From assembly GCF_002013465.1 (NCBI RefSeq), contig NZ_MAFC01000035.1, positions 1 to 40,965 on the forward strand: DNA of 40,965 nucleotides, written 5' to 3'. The notes beneath the pieces were generated by a model that was not told the origin of the DNA, searched no databases, and saw only the letters and a program-made list of their open reading frames with translations. Shown here one piece after another: positions 24,125 through 33,392 of the stretch (its first letter is position 1; the number at the start of each line of letters is the position of its first letter). Source of the DNA: Mycobacterium sp. D16R12. GTDB taxonomy: Bacteria > Actinomycetota > Actinomycetes > Mycobacteriales > Mycobacteriaceae. A program made the translations under genes and the position numbers.

Positions 24125-24748
24125 GTGGTTGAAGAGCCGCAGCAGGGGCAGCTGGAGATGACATTGGACAACGGCGCCACTGGTTCCGTCGACTCCGCGT
24201 CTGCCGGGCCTGTCCAGCCGGGTCTCTTCCCGGATGACTCCGTTCCCGACCAGCTCGTTGGCTACCGCGGACCCAGCGCCTGCCAGGTTGCCGGCATCAC
24301 GTACCGGCAGCTGGACTACTGGGCCCGCACCTCACTGGTGGTTCCCTCGATCCGCGGCGCCGCCGGCTCCGGCAGCCAGCGCCTGTACTCCTTCAAGGAC
24401 ATCCTGGTCCTCAAGATCGTCAAGCGACTGCTGGACACCGGAATCTCACTGCAGAACATCAGAGTTGCCGTCGAACACCTGCGTCAGCGTGGGGTCGAGG
24501 ATCTCGCGAACATCACGCTGTTCTCGGACGGCACCACTGTCTATGAATGCACCTCCGCTGAAGAGGTCGTCGATCTACTGCAGGGCGGACAGGGTGTATT
24601 CGGCATCGCGGTCAGCGGTGCCATGCGCGAGCTGACCGGCGCCATCGCCGAGTTCCCGGGGGAGCGCGCCGACGGCGGCGAGGCCATCGAGGCGCCCGAG
24701 GACGAGCTGGCCTCCCGTCGCAAGGATCGTGCCCGCAAGATCGGCTGA
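24125..24748 (+). CDS. mcdR: MerR-family regulator McdR (Rv1830-like)
   Basis: The 207-residue protein has a MerR-type HTH from about residue 40 (GYRGPSACQVAGITYRQLDYW, then SGSQRLYSFKDILVLKIVKRLL) and a helical C-terminal domain (QNIRVAVEHLRQRG). The N-terminal 35 residues are acidic and Pro/Ala-rich. The M. tuberculosis counterpart has been linked to control of cell division; the name is used by synteny and similarity to that description. The GTG start follows a GAGAGGGAG ribosome site. The 225-base leader before it contains a TATGCT box at 24030-24035, a possible -10. Confidence 0.85.
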   Translation: MVEEPQQGQLEMTLDNGATGSVDSASAGPVQPGLFPDDSVPDQLVGYRGPSACQVAGITYRQLDYWARTSLVVPSIRGAAGSGSQRLYSFKDILVLKIVKRLLDTGISLQNIRVAVEHLRQRGVEDLANITLFSDGTTVYECTSAEEVVDLLQGGQGVFGIAVSGAMRELTGAIAEFPGERADGGEAIEAPEDELASRRKDRARKIG

Positions 24749-24772
24749 TCCGGCTCCACCAACTCGGCGGTC

Positions 24773-24800
24773 TGGACCAGAGGGTTAACTCGCGTAAACT
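24773..24800 (+). promoter_or_regulatory. Candidate promoter of the glycine riboswitch-gcvP transcript
   Basis: TGGACC at 24773-24778 (close to TTGACC) and TAAACT at 24795-24800 (TANNNT type) have 16 bases between them. Transcription would start near 24807, a few bases before the first riboswitch stem. Confidence 0.5.
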
Positions 24801-24809
24801 GGTCGAGCA

Positions 24810-25052
24810 TCGCCCGTGGGCGGGAGAGTGTCATGACCGCCAGTCATGGCCGCCGAAGGAGCAACACCTCTCCGCCAATCTCTCAGGCCCCCGAACCGCT
24901 CTCGGCCCCGATGCCTCTGAAAAGCGGTGATCCGATCTTGTGACCGGATCACCCGCCGACGGGGAAAGGCTCTCACCTCGGGAATCTGCCCGGTGGGACG
25001 ACCGAATCTCTCAGGCGCCCGTACCGGGTTGATGACAGAGGGAGGGGAGACG
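24810..25052 (+). ncRNA. Tandem glycine riboswitch upstream of gcvP
   Basis: Two glycine-aptamer cores occur in series. The first has GCCGAAGGAGCAA at 24852-24864 and AATCTCTCAGGC at 24877-24888. The second has GCCGACGGGGAAA at 24955-24967 and AATCTCTCAGGC at 25005-25016. CCTCTG at 24914-24919 pairs with CAGAGG at 25036-25041 to form the closing stem of aptamer two. The second aptamer ends about 40 bases before the gcvP ATG, so glycine binding can influence the expression platform. Family knowledge makes it an activating switch for the glycine cleavage system. Confidence 0.92.
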
Positions 25053-25094
25053 CCGTCGCGTGCCTGTCGCGTGACTCGGCCTTCCGGGAGTGTC

Positions 25095-27923
25095 ATGTCT
25101 TTCGCCGATCGCCATATCGGTCCCACCGCCGCTGATATCGACACCATGCTCACCACCATCGGCGTGGCCAGCCTCGACGAGCTTGCCGAGAAGGCCGTTC
25201 CGGCCAGCATCCTGGATGAGCAGCACGGCGGCCTCGCCACCGGCCTCGACGCGCTCCCGGCAGCAGCATCCGAGCACGAAGCTCTGGACGCACTGCGGAA
25301 ACTCGCCAGCCAGAACACGATTGCCGTGTCGATGATCGGGCAGGGCTACTTCGACACACTGACGCCGCCGGTACTTCGCCGGAACATCCTGGAGAACCCG
25401 GCCTGGTACACCGCGTACACGCCATACCAGCCGGAGATCAGTCAGGGACGCCTTGAGGCGCTACTCAACTTCCAAACCATGGTCGCCGAGCTCACCGGCC
25501 TCGACATCGCGAATGCCTCGATGCTCGACGAGGGTACGGCCGCCGCCGAGGCGATGACGCTCATGCATCGCGCCGTGAAGTCCGGCTCCAACCGTCTGAT
25601 TGTCGACGTCGATGTGTACGGGCAGACGGCGGCCGTGATCGCCACCCGCGCCGAACCACTCGGCATCGAGGTGCTGACCGCCGACCTCACGCAGGGACTG
25701 CCCGAAGGCGAGTTCTTCGGAGTGATCGTGCAGCTGCCCGGTGCGTCCGGGCTGGTGCGCGACTGGACCTCGGTCATCTCCGAGGCTCATCAGCGCGGCG
25801 CGCTGGTGGCGGTGGGCGCCGACCTGCTGGCCCTCACCCTCATCGCGCCACCCGGCGACATCGGTGCCGACGTCGCCTTCGGCACCACCCAACGCTTTGG
25901 GGTGCCCATGGGATTCGGTGGCCCACATGCCGGATACCTCGCGGTACACACGGCGCACGCCCGGCAGCTGCCCGGACGCCTCGTCGGGGTGTCGGTGGAC
26001 GCCGACGGCGCGCCCGCGTACCGGCTCTCGCTGCAGACCCGCGAACAGCACATCCGCCGCGACAAGGCGACCAGCAATATCTGTACCGCGCAGGTGCTGC
26101 TGGCGGTGATAGCCGCCATGTACGCGAGCTACCACGGGCCGGAAGGGTTGCGCACCATCGCCACCCGGGTGCACCGCAATGCACAGCTGCTGGCCTCCGG
26201 GCTGACCCGCGGCGGCCACACCGTGGTGCATGACCGATTCTTCGACACGGTGCTGGTGCACGTTCCTGGCAAGGCGTCAGAGATCCAGGCCGCCGCCAAG
26301 GCCGAAGGGGTCAACATCTGGAGCCCCGACGGCGACCACGTCTCGATCGCCTGTGATGAGGCCACAACGCTGCCCCACCTGGTGTCGGTACTGCGGGCAT
26401 TTGGAACCGACTTCGGTGGCGGTACCTCCGACCCTTCAGATATCGCGACCCGCGACTCGGATTACCTGACACATCCGGCCTTCAACCGCTACCACAGCGA
26501 GACCGACATGATGCGATACCTGCGCGCGCTGTCGGACAAGGATATTGCGTTGGACCGCAGCATGATTCCGCTCGGATCCTGCACCATGAAGCTGAACGCC
26601 GCCGCCGAGATGGAGCCCATCACCTGGCCGCAGTTCGCCGCTCAGCACCCGTTCGCCCCGGCGAGTGATTCTCGCGGTCTGCGTACGCTGATCGCCGATC
26701 TCGAAGGCTGGCTGGCCGATATCACCGGGTACGACAACGTGAGCCTGCAGCCCAACGCGGGATCGCAGGGCGAGTACGCGGGGCTGCTGGCCATCCGGCA
26801 GTACCACATCGACCGCGGCGACAGCGATCGTGAGGTGTGCCTGATCCCGTCGAGCGCCCACGGCACCAACGCCGCCTCTGCGGCGCTGGCGGGCATGCGC
26901 GTCGTGGTGGTGGCCTGCCGCGAGAACGGCGATGTCGACCTGGACGACCTGCGGGCCAAGATTGCGGCGAATGCCAGCGCGCTGGCGGCGATCATGATCA
27001 CGTACCCGTCGACGCACGGTGTCTACGAGCACGACATCGCCGACATCTGTGCAGCCGTGCATGACGCCGGGGGCCAGGTGTACGTCGATGGTGCGAACCT
27101 CAACGCCCTTGTGGGACTTGCCCGTCCCGGGCGCTTCGGCGGCGATGTGAGCCACCTGAACCTGCACAAGACGTTCTGCATCCCTCACGGCGGCGGGGGA
27201 CCCGGTGTCGGACCTGTCGCGGTGCGCAGCCACCTCGCGCAATACCTGCCAGGGCACCCGTACGCCGAGGAACTGCCCGGTGGCGCCGTGGTCTCGTCGG
27301 CGCCCTATGGTTCGGCATCGATCCTGCCGATCACCTGGGCCTACATCCGGATGATGGGACCCGACGGCCTGCGGGCGGCGTCGCTGACCGCCATCGCCTC
27401 GGCCAACTACCTGGCACGCCGTCTCGATGAGTACTACCCGGTGCTCTACACCGGCGATAGCGGCATGGTGGCCCACGAGTGCATCTTGGACCTGCGGGAG
27501 ATCACCAAGAACACCGGCGTTACCGTCGACGATGTGGCCAAGCGCCTGGCCGACTACGGTTTCCATGCACCGACCATGAGCTTCCCGGTGGCCGGCACGC
27601 TCATGGTGGAGCCCACCGAGAGTGAGAGCCTGGCCGAGGTGGACGCCTTCTGCGAGGCGATGATCGCGATCAAGGCCGAGATCGACAAGGTCGGCTCCGG
27701 AGTGTGGCCGGTGGAGGACAACCCGCTGCGCGGGGCGCCGCACACCGCCGAATCTCTCACCGCCGACGAGTGGAACCACCCCTACGGCCGGACCGAGGCG
27801 GCTTACCCGCTCGGAAAGGGTTTCCGCCCCAAGGTGTGGCCGCCGGTGCGTCGCATCGACGGTGCCTACGGCGACCGCAATCTGGTGTGCTCCTGCCCAC
27901 CGATCGAGGCCTTCGCCGAGTAG
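25095..27923 (+). CDS. gcvP: Glycine dehydrogenase (decarboxylating), P protein
   Basis: The PLP-dependent decarboxylase of the glycine cleavage system; it loads the aminomethyl group onto GcvH. The 942-residue protein has the fused N- and C-terminal halves of a bacterial P protein: the N-half begins FADRHIGPT and includes TPYQPEISQGRLEALLNFQT, and the C-half carries the PLP lysine (K692 in HLNLHKTFCIPHGGGG). The ATG at 25095 follows CGGGAG; earlier in-frame starts would lie in the riboswitch. Control is by the glycine riboswitch at 24810-25052. In M. tuberculosis the gene is named gcvB (Rv1832). Confidence 0.97.
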   Translation: MSFADRHIGPTAADIDTMLTTIGVASLDELAEKAVPASILDEQHGGLATGLDALPAAASEHEALDALRKLASQNTIAVSMIGQGYFDTLTPPVLRRNILENPAWYTAYTPYQPEISQGRLEALLNFQTMVAELTGLDIANASMLDEGTAAAEAMTLMHRAVKSGSNRLIVDVDVYGQTAAVIATRAEPLGIEVLTADLTQGLPEGEFFGVIVQLPGASGLVRDWTSVISEAHQRGALVAVGADLLALTLIAPPGDIGADVAFGTTQRFGVPMGFGGPHAGYLAVHTAHARQLPGRLVGVSVDADGAPAYRLSLQTREQHIRRDKATSNICTAQVLLAVIAAMYASYHGPEGLRTIATRVHRNAQLLASGLTRGGHTVVHDRFFDTVLVHVPGKASEIQAAAKAEGVNIWSPDGDHVSIACDEATTLPHLVSVLRAFGTDFGGGTSDPSDIATRDSDYLTHPAFNRYHSETDMMRYLRALSDKDIALDRSMIPLGSCTMKLNAAAEMEPITWPQFAAQHPFAPASDSRGLRTLIADLEGWLADITGYDNVSLQPNAGSQGEYAGLLAIRQYHIDRGDSDREVCLIPSSAHGTNAASAALAGMRVVVVACRENGDVDLDDLRAKIAANASALAAIMITYPSTHGVYEHDIADICAAVHDAGGQVYVDGANLNALVGLARPGRFGGDVSHLNLHKTFCIPHGGGGPGVGPVAVRSHLAQYLPGHPYAEELPGGAVVSSAPYGSASILPITWAYIRMMGPDGLRAASLTAIASANYLARRLDEYYPVLYTGDSGMVAHECILDLREITKNTGVTVDDVAKRLADYGFHAPTMSFPVAGTLMVEPTESESLAEVDAFCEAMIAIKAEIDKVGSGVWPVEDNPLRGAPHTAESLTADEWNHPYGRTEAAYPLGKGFRPKVWPPVRRIDGAYGDRNLVCSCPPIEAFAE

Positions 27924-27932
27924 CGATGTCGA

Positions 27933-27964
27933 CGAGCAGTCCTCCGCGTGCGGGGGACTGCTCG
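27933..27964. terminator. Strong bidirectional hairpin between convergent genes
   Basis: CGAGCAGTCCTCC at 27933-27945 pairs with GGGGGACTGCTCG at 27952-27964 (13 pairs, one G-U) around a six-base loop. It lies between the gcvP stop and the stop of the minus-strand VWA gene and could serve both. Confidence 0.75.
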
Positions 27965-27967
27965 CGG

Positions 27968-29806
27968 CTAGGACACGAAGCGCGTGATGGCCGCGGCGAG
28001 CTCCGGGCTGTTCGAGGCTGCCAGGTTCTGGTAGGCACCGCCGGTCTGCTGAGCAAGCGCCTGCCAGGTCTGCTGATCGGAGTCGTTGCCGAAGTCGATC
28101 ACGTTGATGCGCACGGGCCTAGCCGGATCCTTCTGGCGGTTGATCGTGTCGATGAGGCCGGCACTGTCCAGACTCTGATCGGTATGCGAGTGGCCCGCCA
28201 CGATCAACACCGAATTGACTTGATTCGGCCGGAAGCCATTAACCGCTTCCTGATACACGTTGCGCAACGTGGTGAATGCCACCGCGCCGTTGGACGTCGG
28301 CTGCAGCGCCGTCAACGCGTCGGCCACACTCTGCGACCTGGGCGAGCCCTCGACATCGTCGGAGGCGGCACCCAACCGCACGACGGTGTTGCCTTCCTTG
28401 CCGTCATACGTCCAGAGTCCGATACCGGAGCCCGGGGCAACGGTACGGATGCGGTTGGCAAGCGCCCCAGTCACATCGGACAACTTCACGCCCTCGGAGG
28501 ACAAAGAGGAATCCAACATGACGGTGGTGGCCCCGGCGCCCGTTGAGGTGCCATCGGCCAATGCGACACGAACCTTGTCCTCGATGCTCAGCGGTTTGTC
28601 GATCTTCGCGAAGCTCACCACATCGCTACTGGGCAGGTCCGTCCCCTCGGCGCGGAAGCCGGCGGCCGCGAGATCTTTGAGCTGATCCTTATCGCCCAGG
28701 AAACGCGCGAATTGGCTTGCCGCGGTGTGCTGCTCCTCAGAGAGCCACCCACCGTCCAGCTGCACCGTGGGGTAGTCGGCAATCGGTGTCGCCCCGGCGG
28801 GCAACCATGCGGCGACGACCTTCTTGGCATCTCCGTTGTTGCGGGTGCGGGCGTATAGCTGCTGCTCGGTGGTGACCACGGAGTGCACGACGGCACCCGG
28901 CTGCTCGCCACCGTCAAGCAGCGCGCCCATGGCATCGGAGAGATTGTTCGCGGGCAGCTTGGGGGCCGTCGCGGCCAATGATGCGGCCGCACCGGCACCG
29001 AGCTCGGGCGAATCGCCGGGACGAACGCTGGCGGCCGCCACCGCTTCCGCGGCGAGCTGCGCCGCATCGGCGTTACCGCTCGACGGCAGCGCCAATCGCA
29101 ACGAGCCCCACCCAGGAAGGCCGAAGCCGTCCAGCGAGTTCGGAACGCTCTGCAGCGCAGGCAGATCCGCCCAGCTCTTATCGTTAGGAATGGCCTGGCG
29201 CAGGCGCGGGGTGACCGCGATCACGACCGGTGTACTGACCAAGGACCGGCTGTCGCTCACGATGTTGGTCTTCGATGCCGCCTTCAGCCGTGCCGAGGAG
29301 ATCGAGCTCCCCGGGATCCACAGCGCCGGTTGCGCTCCGAGCTCGGCGGGCCACTGGCCCGTCAGTCCTTTGATCACATTGGTTGTGTCTGCCGGGCGCA
29401 CCGACACGGTGAAGCAGTAGTCGCCGATCACCTCGTGCTTTTGGTTGAACCGTTCGGACAACTCGCCAATCCGGTCCGCGATCGACGGGTCAGCAACCAC
29501 GGCGATCGCGTTGTTTCCGTGCACACAGGTGGCAGAGGCCTCTGCTTGGTTGTCGGTCGTCCGCCTGTCGAAGTACCACCACAGTCCGACGGACACGGCC
29601 ACCACCAGCACGGCCGCGACGACGCCGACCAGTCCCTTGCTGACACCCCAGTTGCTACCGCCGCTGCGGTGCGACCGCTGGAAGCTGCCCGTATCGAACT
29701 CTGAACCGGGGCTCGGCTCGTATTCCGGCTCGGAGTCCGCTTCCCAATCGTCGTTGTCGTCCCGATCGTTTGGGCTACCCGACCCAGATGCGCTGTGCCT
29801 GCCCAT
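27968..29806 (-). CDS. Membrane-anchored VWA-domain protein with substrate-binding-like domain (Rv1836c-like)
   Basis: The 612-residue protein has an acidic cytoplasmic N-terminus (about 55 residues), one membrane helix near 59-78 (GVVAAVLVVAVSVGLWWYF), an extracytoplasmic domain resembling periplasmic solute-binding proteins (residues about 95-380), and a C-terminal von Willebrand A domain. The VWA MIDAS motif DxSxS appears as DSSLS in VMLDSSLSSEG. Ligand and function are unknown. The ATG at 29806 has AAGGG about 12 bases upstream. It is transcribed from the 29807-29995 gap, in which I see no other gene. Confidence 0.85.
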   Translation of the reverse strand: MGRHSASGSGSPNDRDDNDDWEADSEPEYEPSPGSEFDTGSFQRSHRSGGSNWGVSKGLVGVVAAVLVVAVSVGLWWYFDRRTTDNQAEASATCVHGNNAIAVVADPSIADRIGELSERFNQKHEVIGDYCFTVSVRPADTTNVIKGLTGQWPAELGAQPALWIPGSSISSARLKAASKTNIVSDSRSLVSTPVVIAVTPRLRQAIPNDKSWADLPALQSVPNSLDGFGLPGWGSLRLALPSSGNADAAQLAAEAVAAASVRPGDSPELGAGAAASLAATAPKLPANNLSDAMGALLDGGEQPGAVVHSVVTTEQQLYARTRNNGDAKKVVAAWLPAGATPIADYPTVQLDGGWLSEEQHTAASQFARFLGDKDQLKDLAAAGFRAEGTDLPSSDVVSFAKIDKPLSIEDKVRVALADGTSTGAGATTVMLDSSLSSEGVKLSDVTGALANRIRTVAPGSGIGLWTYDGKEGNTVVRLGAASDDVEGSPRSQSVADALTALQPTSNGAVAFTTLRNVYQEAVNGFRPNQVNSVLIVAGHSHTDQSLDSAGLIDTINRQKDPARPVRINVIDFGNDSDQQTWQALAQQTGGAYQNLAASNSPELAAAITRFVS

Positions 29807-29995
29807 GTGTTGTCGCGACCCTTCTGATCGTGTCTAAATACTTGTCCAGCGGTTGAGTACCAGCCCCGCTGCGCGTCGGCCCGAGTCTACTGTCCCTGAC
29901 CGTCGATACCACGGTGCGCGCAACCAAACCGCGTCCAAATAGACACGGAGACGTACCCTGCACCACGAGGTAAAGGCACGCCCGACGGCCATCCG

Positions 29996-32215
29996 CTACT
30001 TGGCCGCCGCGGCCTTGTACTCGCGACGCCGCCGGTGCAGGATCGGCTCGGTGTACCCGTTCGGCTGATCCTTACCCTCCAGAATGAGCTCCTTAGCGGC
30101 CTCGAAGGCAATGTTGCTGTCGAAGTCCGGAGCCATCGGACGGTAGTCCTTGTCACCGGCGTTCTGCCGATCGACAACCGGTGCCATCCGCTTGAGACCC
30201 TCGACCACCTCGTCCTCGGTGATGACATCGTGACGCAGCCAGTTGGCCAGCAGCTGGCTGGAGATACGCAAGGTAGCGCGATCTTCCATGAGCGCCACGT
30301 CGTGGATGTCCGGAACCTTGGAACAGCCGACTCCGTGATCGATCCAGCGCACCACGTAGCCCAGGATCGACTGGCAGTTGTTGTCGATTTCCTCGCGGAT
30401 GTCCTCCGCGGTCCAGTCGTGACGCGATTCGGCCAACGGGATGGTGAGCAGCGATTCCAGTTCGGCGCGGTGTTTACCGGCGAGCTCCTGGTCCACGGCC
30501 TTGACGTCAACCTGGTGGTAGTGCAGCGCGTGCAGGGTCGCCGCGGTGGGGGACGGCACCCACGCCGTAGTGGCTCCCGCGCGCGGTTGCGCGATCTTCT
30601 GCGCGACCATGTCTGCCATCAGGTCGGGCATGGCCCACATGCCCTTGCCGATCTGCGCCTTACCGGCCAAACCGGCACCCAGCCCGGTATCGACGTTGTG
30701 GTCCTCGTACGCCAGGATCCACGGCTGCGACTTCATGACGGCCTTGCGGCACATCGGACCGGCTTCCATCGAGGTGTGGATCTCGTCGCCGGTGCGGTCC
30801 AGGAAGCCGGTGTTGATGAACACCACCCGGTCCGAGGCCGCCTTGATGGCGGCCTTCAGGTTGACGGTGGTGCGGCGCTCCTCGTCCATGATGCCGACCT
30901 TGATGGTGGCGTGCGGAAGTCCGAGCACCTCTTCGACACGCCCGAACAGCTCGGCGGTGAAGGCCACTTCCTCGGGCCCGTGCATCTTGGGCTTCACGAT
31001 GTAGATGGACCCGGTGCGGCTGTTCTTCAGCGGACCGTTCTTCTTGCCGGAACGCAGGCCGTGAATGGCGATCAGACTGGTGAACAGCGCATCCTGGATA
31101 CCCTCGGGGATCTCGTTGCCCGCGGCGTCGAGGATGGCGTCATTGGTCATCAGGTGACCGACGTTGCGGACGAACAGCAGGCTGCGGCCGGGCAGGGTCA
31201 GCTCGCCAGGTCCGGACGCACCGCCGGCCGGGGTGTTGAACACACGGTCCTCGTTGAGCACGCGAGTGAACGTCTTACCGCCCTTGGAAACGGCCTCGGA
31301 CAGGTCACCCTTGTTCAGACCCAGCCAGTTTCGGTATCCGAGCACCTTGTCCTCGGCGTCGACCGCGGCCACCGAGTCCTCGAAGTCCATGATCGTGGTG
31401 ATCGCCGATTCCAGCACGACGTCTTTGATGCCGGCCTTGTCGGTGGATCCGATGGGGGAGTCGGGGTCGATCAGGACCTCGATGTGCAGGCCGTGATTGA
31501 TGAGCAGCACCGACCACTGCGGCTTGCCGAGCTTGCCGGTGTAGCCGACGAACTGGTCCGGGTTCTGCAATCCGGTGGAGAGTTCGTCGCCCAGGTCGAT
31601 GAGCAGTTGACCGTCGTCGATCTTCAGGCCGACGGCGTCCTTCCATGAGCCGGCTGCCAGCGGCGCCGCACCGTCGAGCACCCCGCGGGCGTACGCGATG
31701 ACCTTGTCGCCACGGATTCTGTTGTACCCACCTATGCCGGGGGCCTCTTTCTCGGCGCCGTCGGTTTCCGGGATGACGTCGGTGCCGTACAGCGCGTCGT
31801 AGAGCGAGCCCCAGCGCGCATTCGCGGCGTTGAGCGCAAAGCGCGCGTTCAAGATCGGAACAACCAGCTGCGGCCCCGCCGTGGTGGTGATCTCGTCGTC
31901 CACGTTGGCGGTGGTGATGGTGAAATCTTCGGGCTCGGGGACCAGGTAACCGATCTCAGTGAGAAACTCCCGATACTCAGACTGATCCAGCGGCTCGATG
32001 GCGCGCTGCCGGTGCCAGCGATCAACCTGAGTTTGCAGATCGTCGCGCCGGTCGAGGAGCTCGCGGTTCCGCGGAGCCAAATCGGTGACTACTTTGTCGA
32101 CCCCAGCCCAGAAAGCGTCGGCATCCACACCGGTGCCCGGGAGGGCCTCGTTGGTGATGAAGTCGTACAGCACCCGCGCCACGCGCAGGTTGCCCACATC
32201 GACGCGATCACTCAT
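29996..32215 (-). CDS. glcB: Malate synthase G
   Basis: Condenses glyoxylate and acetyl-CoA into malate in the glyoxylate shunt, needed for growth on fatty acids and acetate. The 739-residue protein has the length and hallmarks of isoform G: GRSLLFVRNVGHLMTND (glyoxylate-binding Arg), IGIMDEERRTTVNLKAA-type metal-binding segment (here VGIMDEERRTT), GVGCSKVPDIHDVALMEDRAT with the catalytic Asp, and the LAYEDHNVDTGLGAG stretch. A GAGGAG ribosome site lies just upstream of the ATG at 32215. Its position after the VWA gene on the same strand matches Rv1837c. Confidence 0.97.
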   Translation of the reverse strand: MSDRVDVGNLRVARVLYDFITNEALPGTGVDADAFWAGVDKVVTDLAPRNRELLDRRDDLQTQVDRWHRQRAIEPLDQSEYREFLTEIGYLVPEPEDFTITTANVDDEITTTAGPQLVVPILNARFALNAANARWGSLYDALYGTDVIPETDGAEKEAPGIGGYNRIRGDKVIAYARGVLDGAAPLAAGSWKDAVGLKIDDGQLLIDLGDELSTGLQNPDQFVGYTGKLGKPQWSVLLINHGLHIEVLIDPDSPIGSTDKAGIKDVVLESAITTIMDFEDSVAAVDAEDKVLGYRNWLGLNKGDLSEAVSKGGKTFTRVLNEDRVFNTPAGGASGPGELTLPGRSLLFVRNVGHLMTNDAILDAAGNEIPEGIQDALFTSLIAIHGLRSGKKNGPLKNSRTGSIYIVKPKMHGPEEVAFTAELFGRVEEVLGLPHATIKVGIMDEERRTTVNLKAAIKAASDRVVFINTGFLDRTGDEIHTSMEAGPMCRKAVMKSQPWILAYEDHNVDTGLGAGLAGKAQIGKGMWAMPDLMADMVAQKIAQPRAGATTAWVPSPTAATLHALHYHQVDVKAVDQELAGKHRAELESLLTIPLAESRHDWTAEDIREEIDNNCQSILGYVVRWIDHGVGCSKVPDIHDVALMEDRATLRISSQLLANWLRHDVITEDEVVEGLKRMAPVVDRQNAGDKDYRPMAPDFDSNIAFEAAKELILEGKDQPNGYTEPILHRRRREYKAAAAK

Positions 32216-32315
32216 CGCAACTCCTCTGTGTTGTTAGTGGGTCTGGGACCGGCCGCTCTTGCGAATCGGTGAACAATGATCCTACTCATTGGTAGCCATC
32301 AACCCCGAAACCGCG

Positions 32316-33392
32316 TTATATGCGGTGAGTTCCGTCACGCACGGTGCCGACGAGGTCCTCCACTAGATCCTCCAGTGTGACCAGGCCCACTACGCTGCCG
32401 TCGGTGGTTGACATGAGCGCCAGATGACTGTTGCTACGGCGCAATGTCGACAGCGCTTCCGGTAGCGGAACCGAACCGTGCAACCGCGGCAGGGGCCGAA
32501 TGAACGCGGGGTCGATGATCGCCTCGGGGTCGTCCCCCATGGTCAAGACGTCCTTTATGTGCAGATAGCCGAGGTAATCCCCGTGGGGGCCGATGACTGG
32601 GAATCGTGAGTAACCAGTTTCGGCCACCACGCGCTCCACGGCGGTCACCGAAGGCGCCCGCGCCGAGCCCGACACGGCGATCGATCGAATCTGGTTAGCG
32701 GGCACCACCACGTCCGCGACCACGCGGTGCTGGATCTGCAGCGCGCGACGCAACCGGGTGTGTTCCTCCTCGTCAAGCAGCCCCTCGGACAATGACTCCG
32801 CGATCATTTCCGAAAGCTCCAGGGTGGACACCGTGACCTCGAGCTCGTCCTTGACCGGGACCTTGATGATCCGCAACGCGGTGTTGGCGCACCAGTTGTA
32901 GAAGGCGATCAAGGGCCGCGCCAGCCGGATGTACACCAGGTAGGGCGGAATCAGAAGCATGGCCGCAGATTCCGGGCCAGCGATGGCGATGTTCTTGGGC
33001 ACCATCTCGCCGAGTAGCACGTGCAACAGCACCACGATCGACAATGAGATGACGAACGCGACGGTGTGCGTCACCGCCGGGGGCGTGCCCAACAGCTCGA
33101 AGGGGCGTTCCAGAAGGTGCGCCACAGCCGGTTCCCCGATGCGGCCCAACAAGATTGAACAGATCGTGATGCCGAGCTGGGCGCCGGCGAGCATGAGAGA
33201 CAGCTTCTGGCCAGCCATCATCACCGTCACCGCGCGCTTCTTACCGGCCTCCGCCAGCGCCTCGAGCCGATCCCTGCGGGCGGAGATGAGGGCGAACTCG
33301 GCGCCGACGAAGAACGCGTTCGCCAAAAGCAATGCGGCGGTGAGTAGTACGCTCAGTATCTCTGCCTGGATGCTGCTACCCATCGTGGTCAT
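32316..33392 (-). CDS. CNNM/CorC-type membrane protein with CBS domains (Rv1841c-like)
   Basis: The 358-residue protein has an N-terminal DUF21 (CNNM) membrane domain of about four segments (TAALLLANAFFVGAEFALIS, LMLAGAQLGITICSIL, VLLGEMVPKNIAI) followed by a CBS pair near 205-340 (VVVPANQIRSIAV, SRFPVIGPHGDYLGYLHIKD). The C-terminal CorC/HlyC extension is absent, so it is the short member of the pair. The family is linked to magnesium or cobalt transport and used to be called hemolysins; a transport role is only family-based. Its ATG at 33392 lies 17 bases inside the upstream gene's end, so the two are translationally coupled. Confidence 0.88.
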   Translation of the reverse strand: MTTMGSSIQAEILSVLLTAALLLANAFFVGAEFALISARRDRLEALAEAGKKRAVTVMMAGQKLSLMLAGAQLGITICSILLGRIGEPAVAHLLERPFELLGTPPAVTHTVAFVISLSIVVLLHVLLGEMVPKNIAIAGPESAAMLLIPPYLVYIRLARPLIAFYNWCANTALRIIKVPVKDELEVTVSTLELSEMIAESLSEGLLDEEEHTRLRRALQIQHRVVADVVVPANQIRSIAVSGSARAPSVTAVERVVAETGYSRFPVIGPHGDYLGYLHIKDVLTMGDDPEAIIDPAFIRPLPRLHGSVPLPEALSTLRRSNSHLALMSTTDGSVVGLVTLEDLVEDLVGTVRDGTHRI

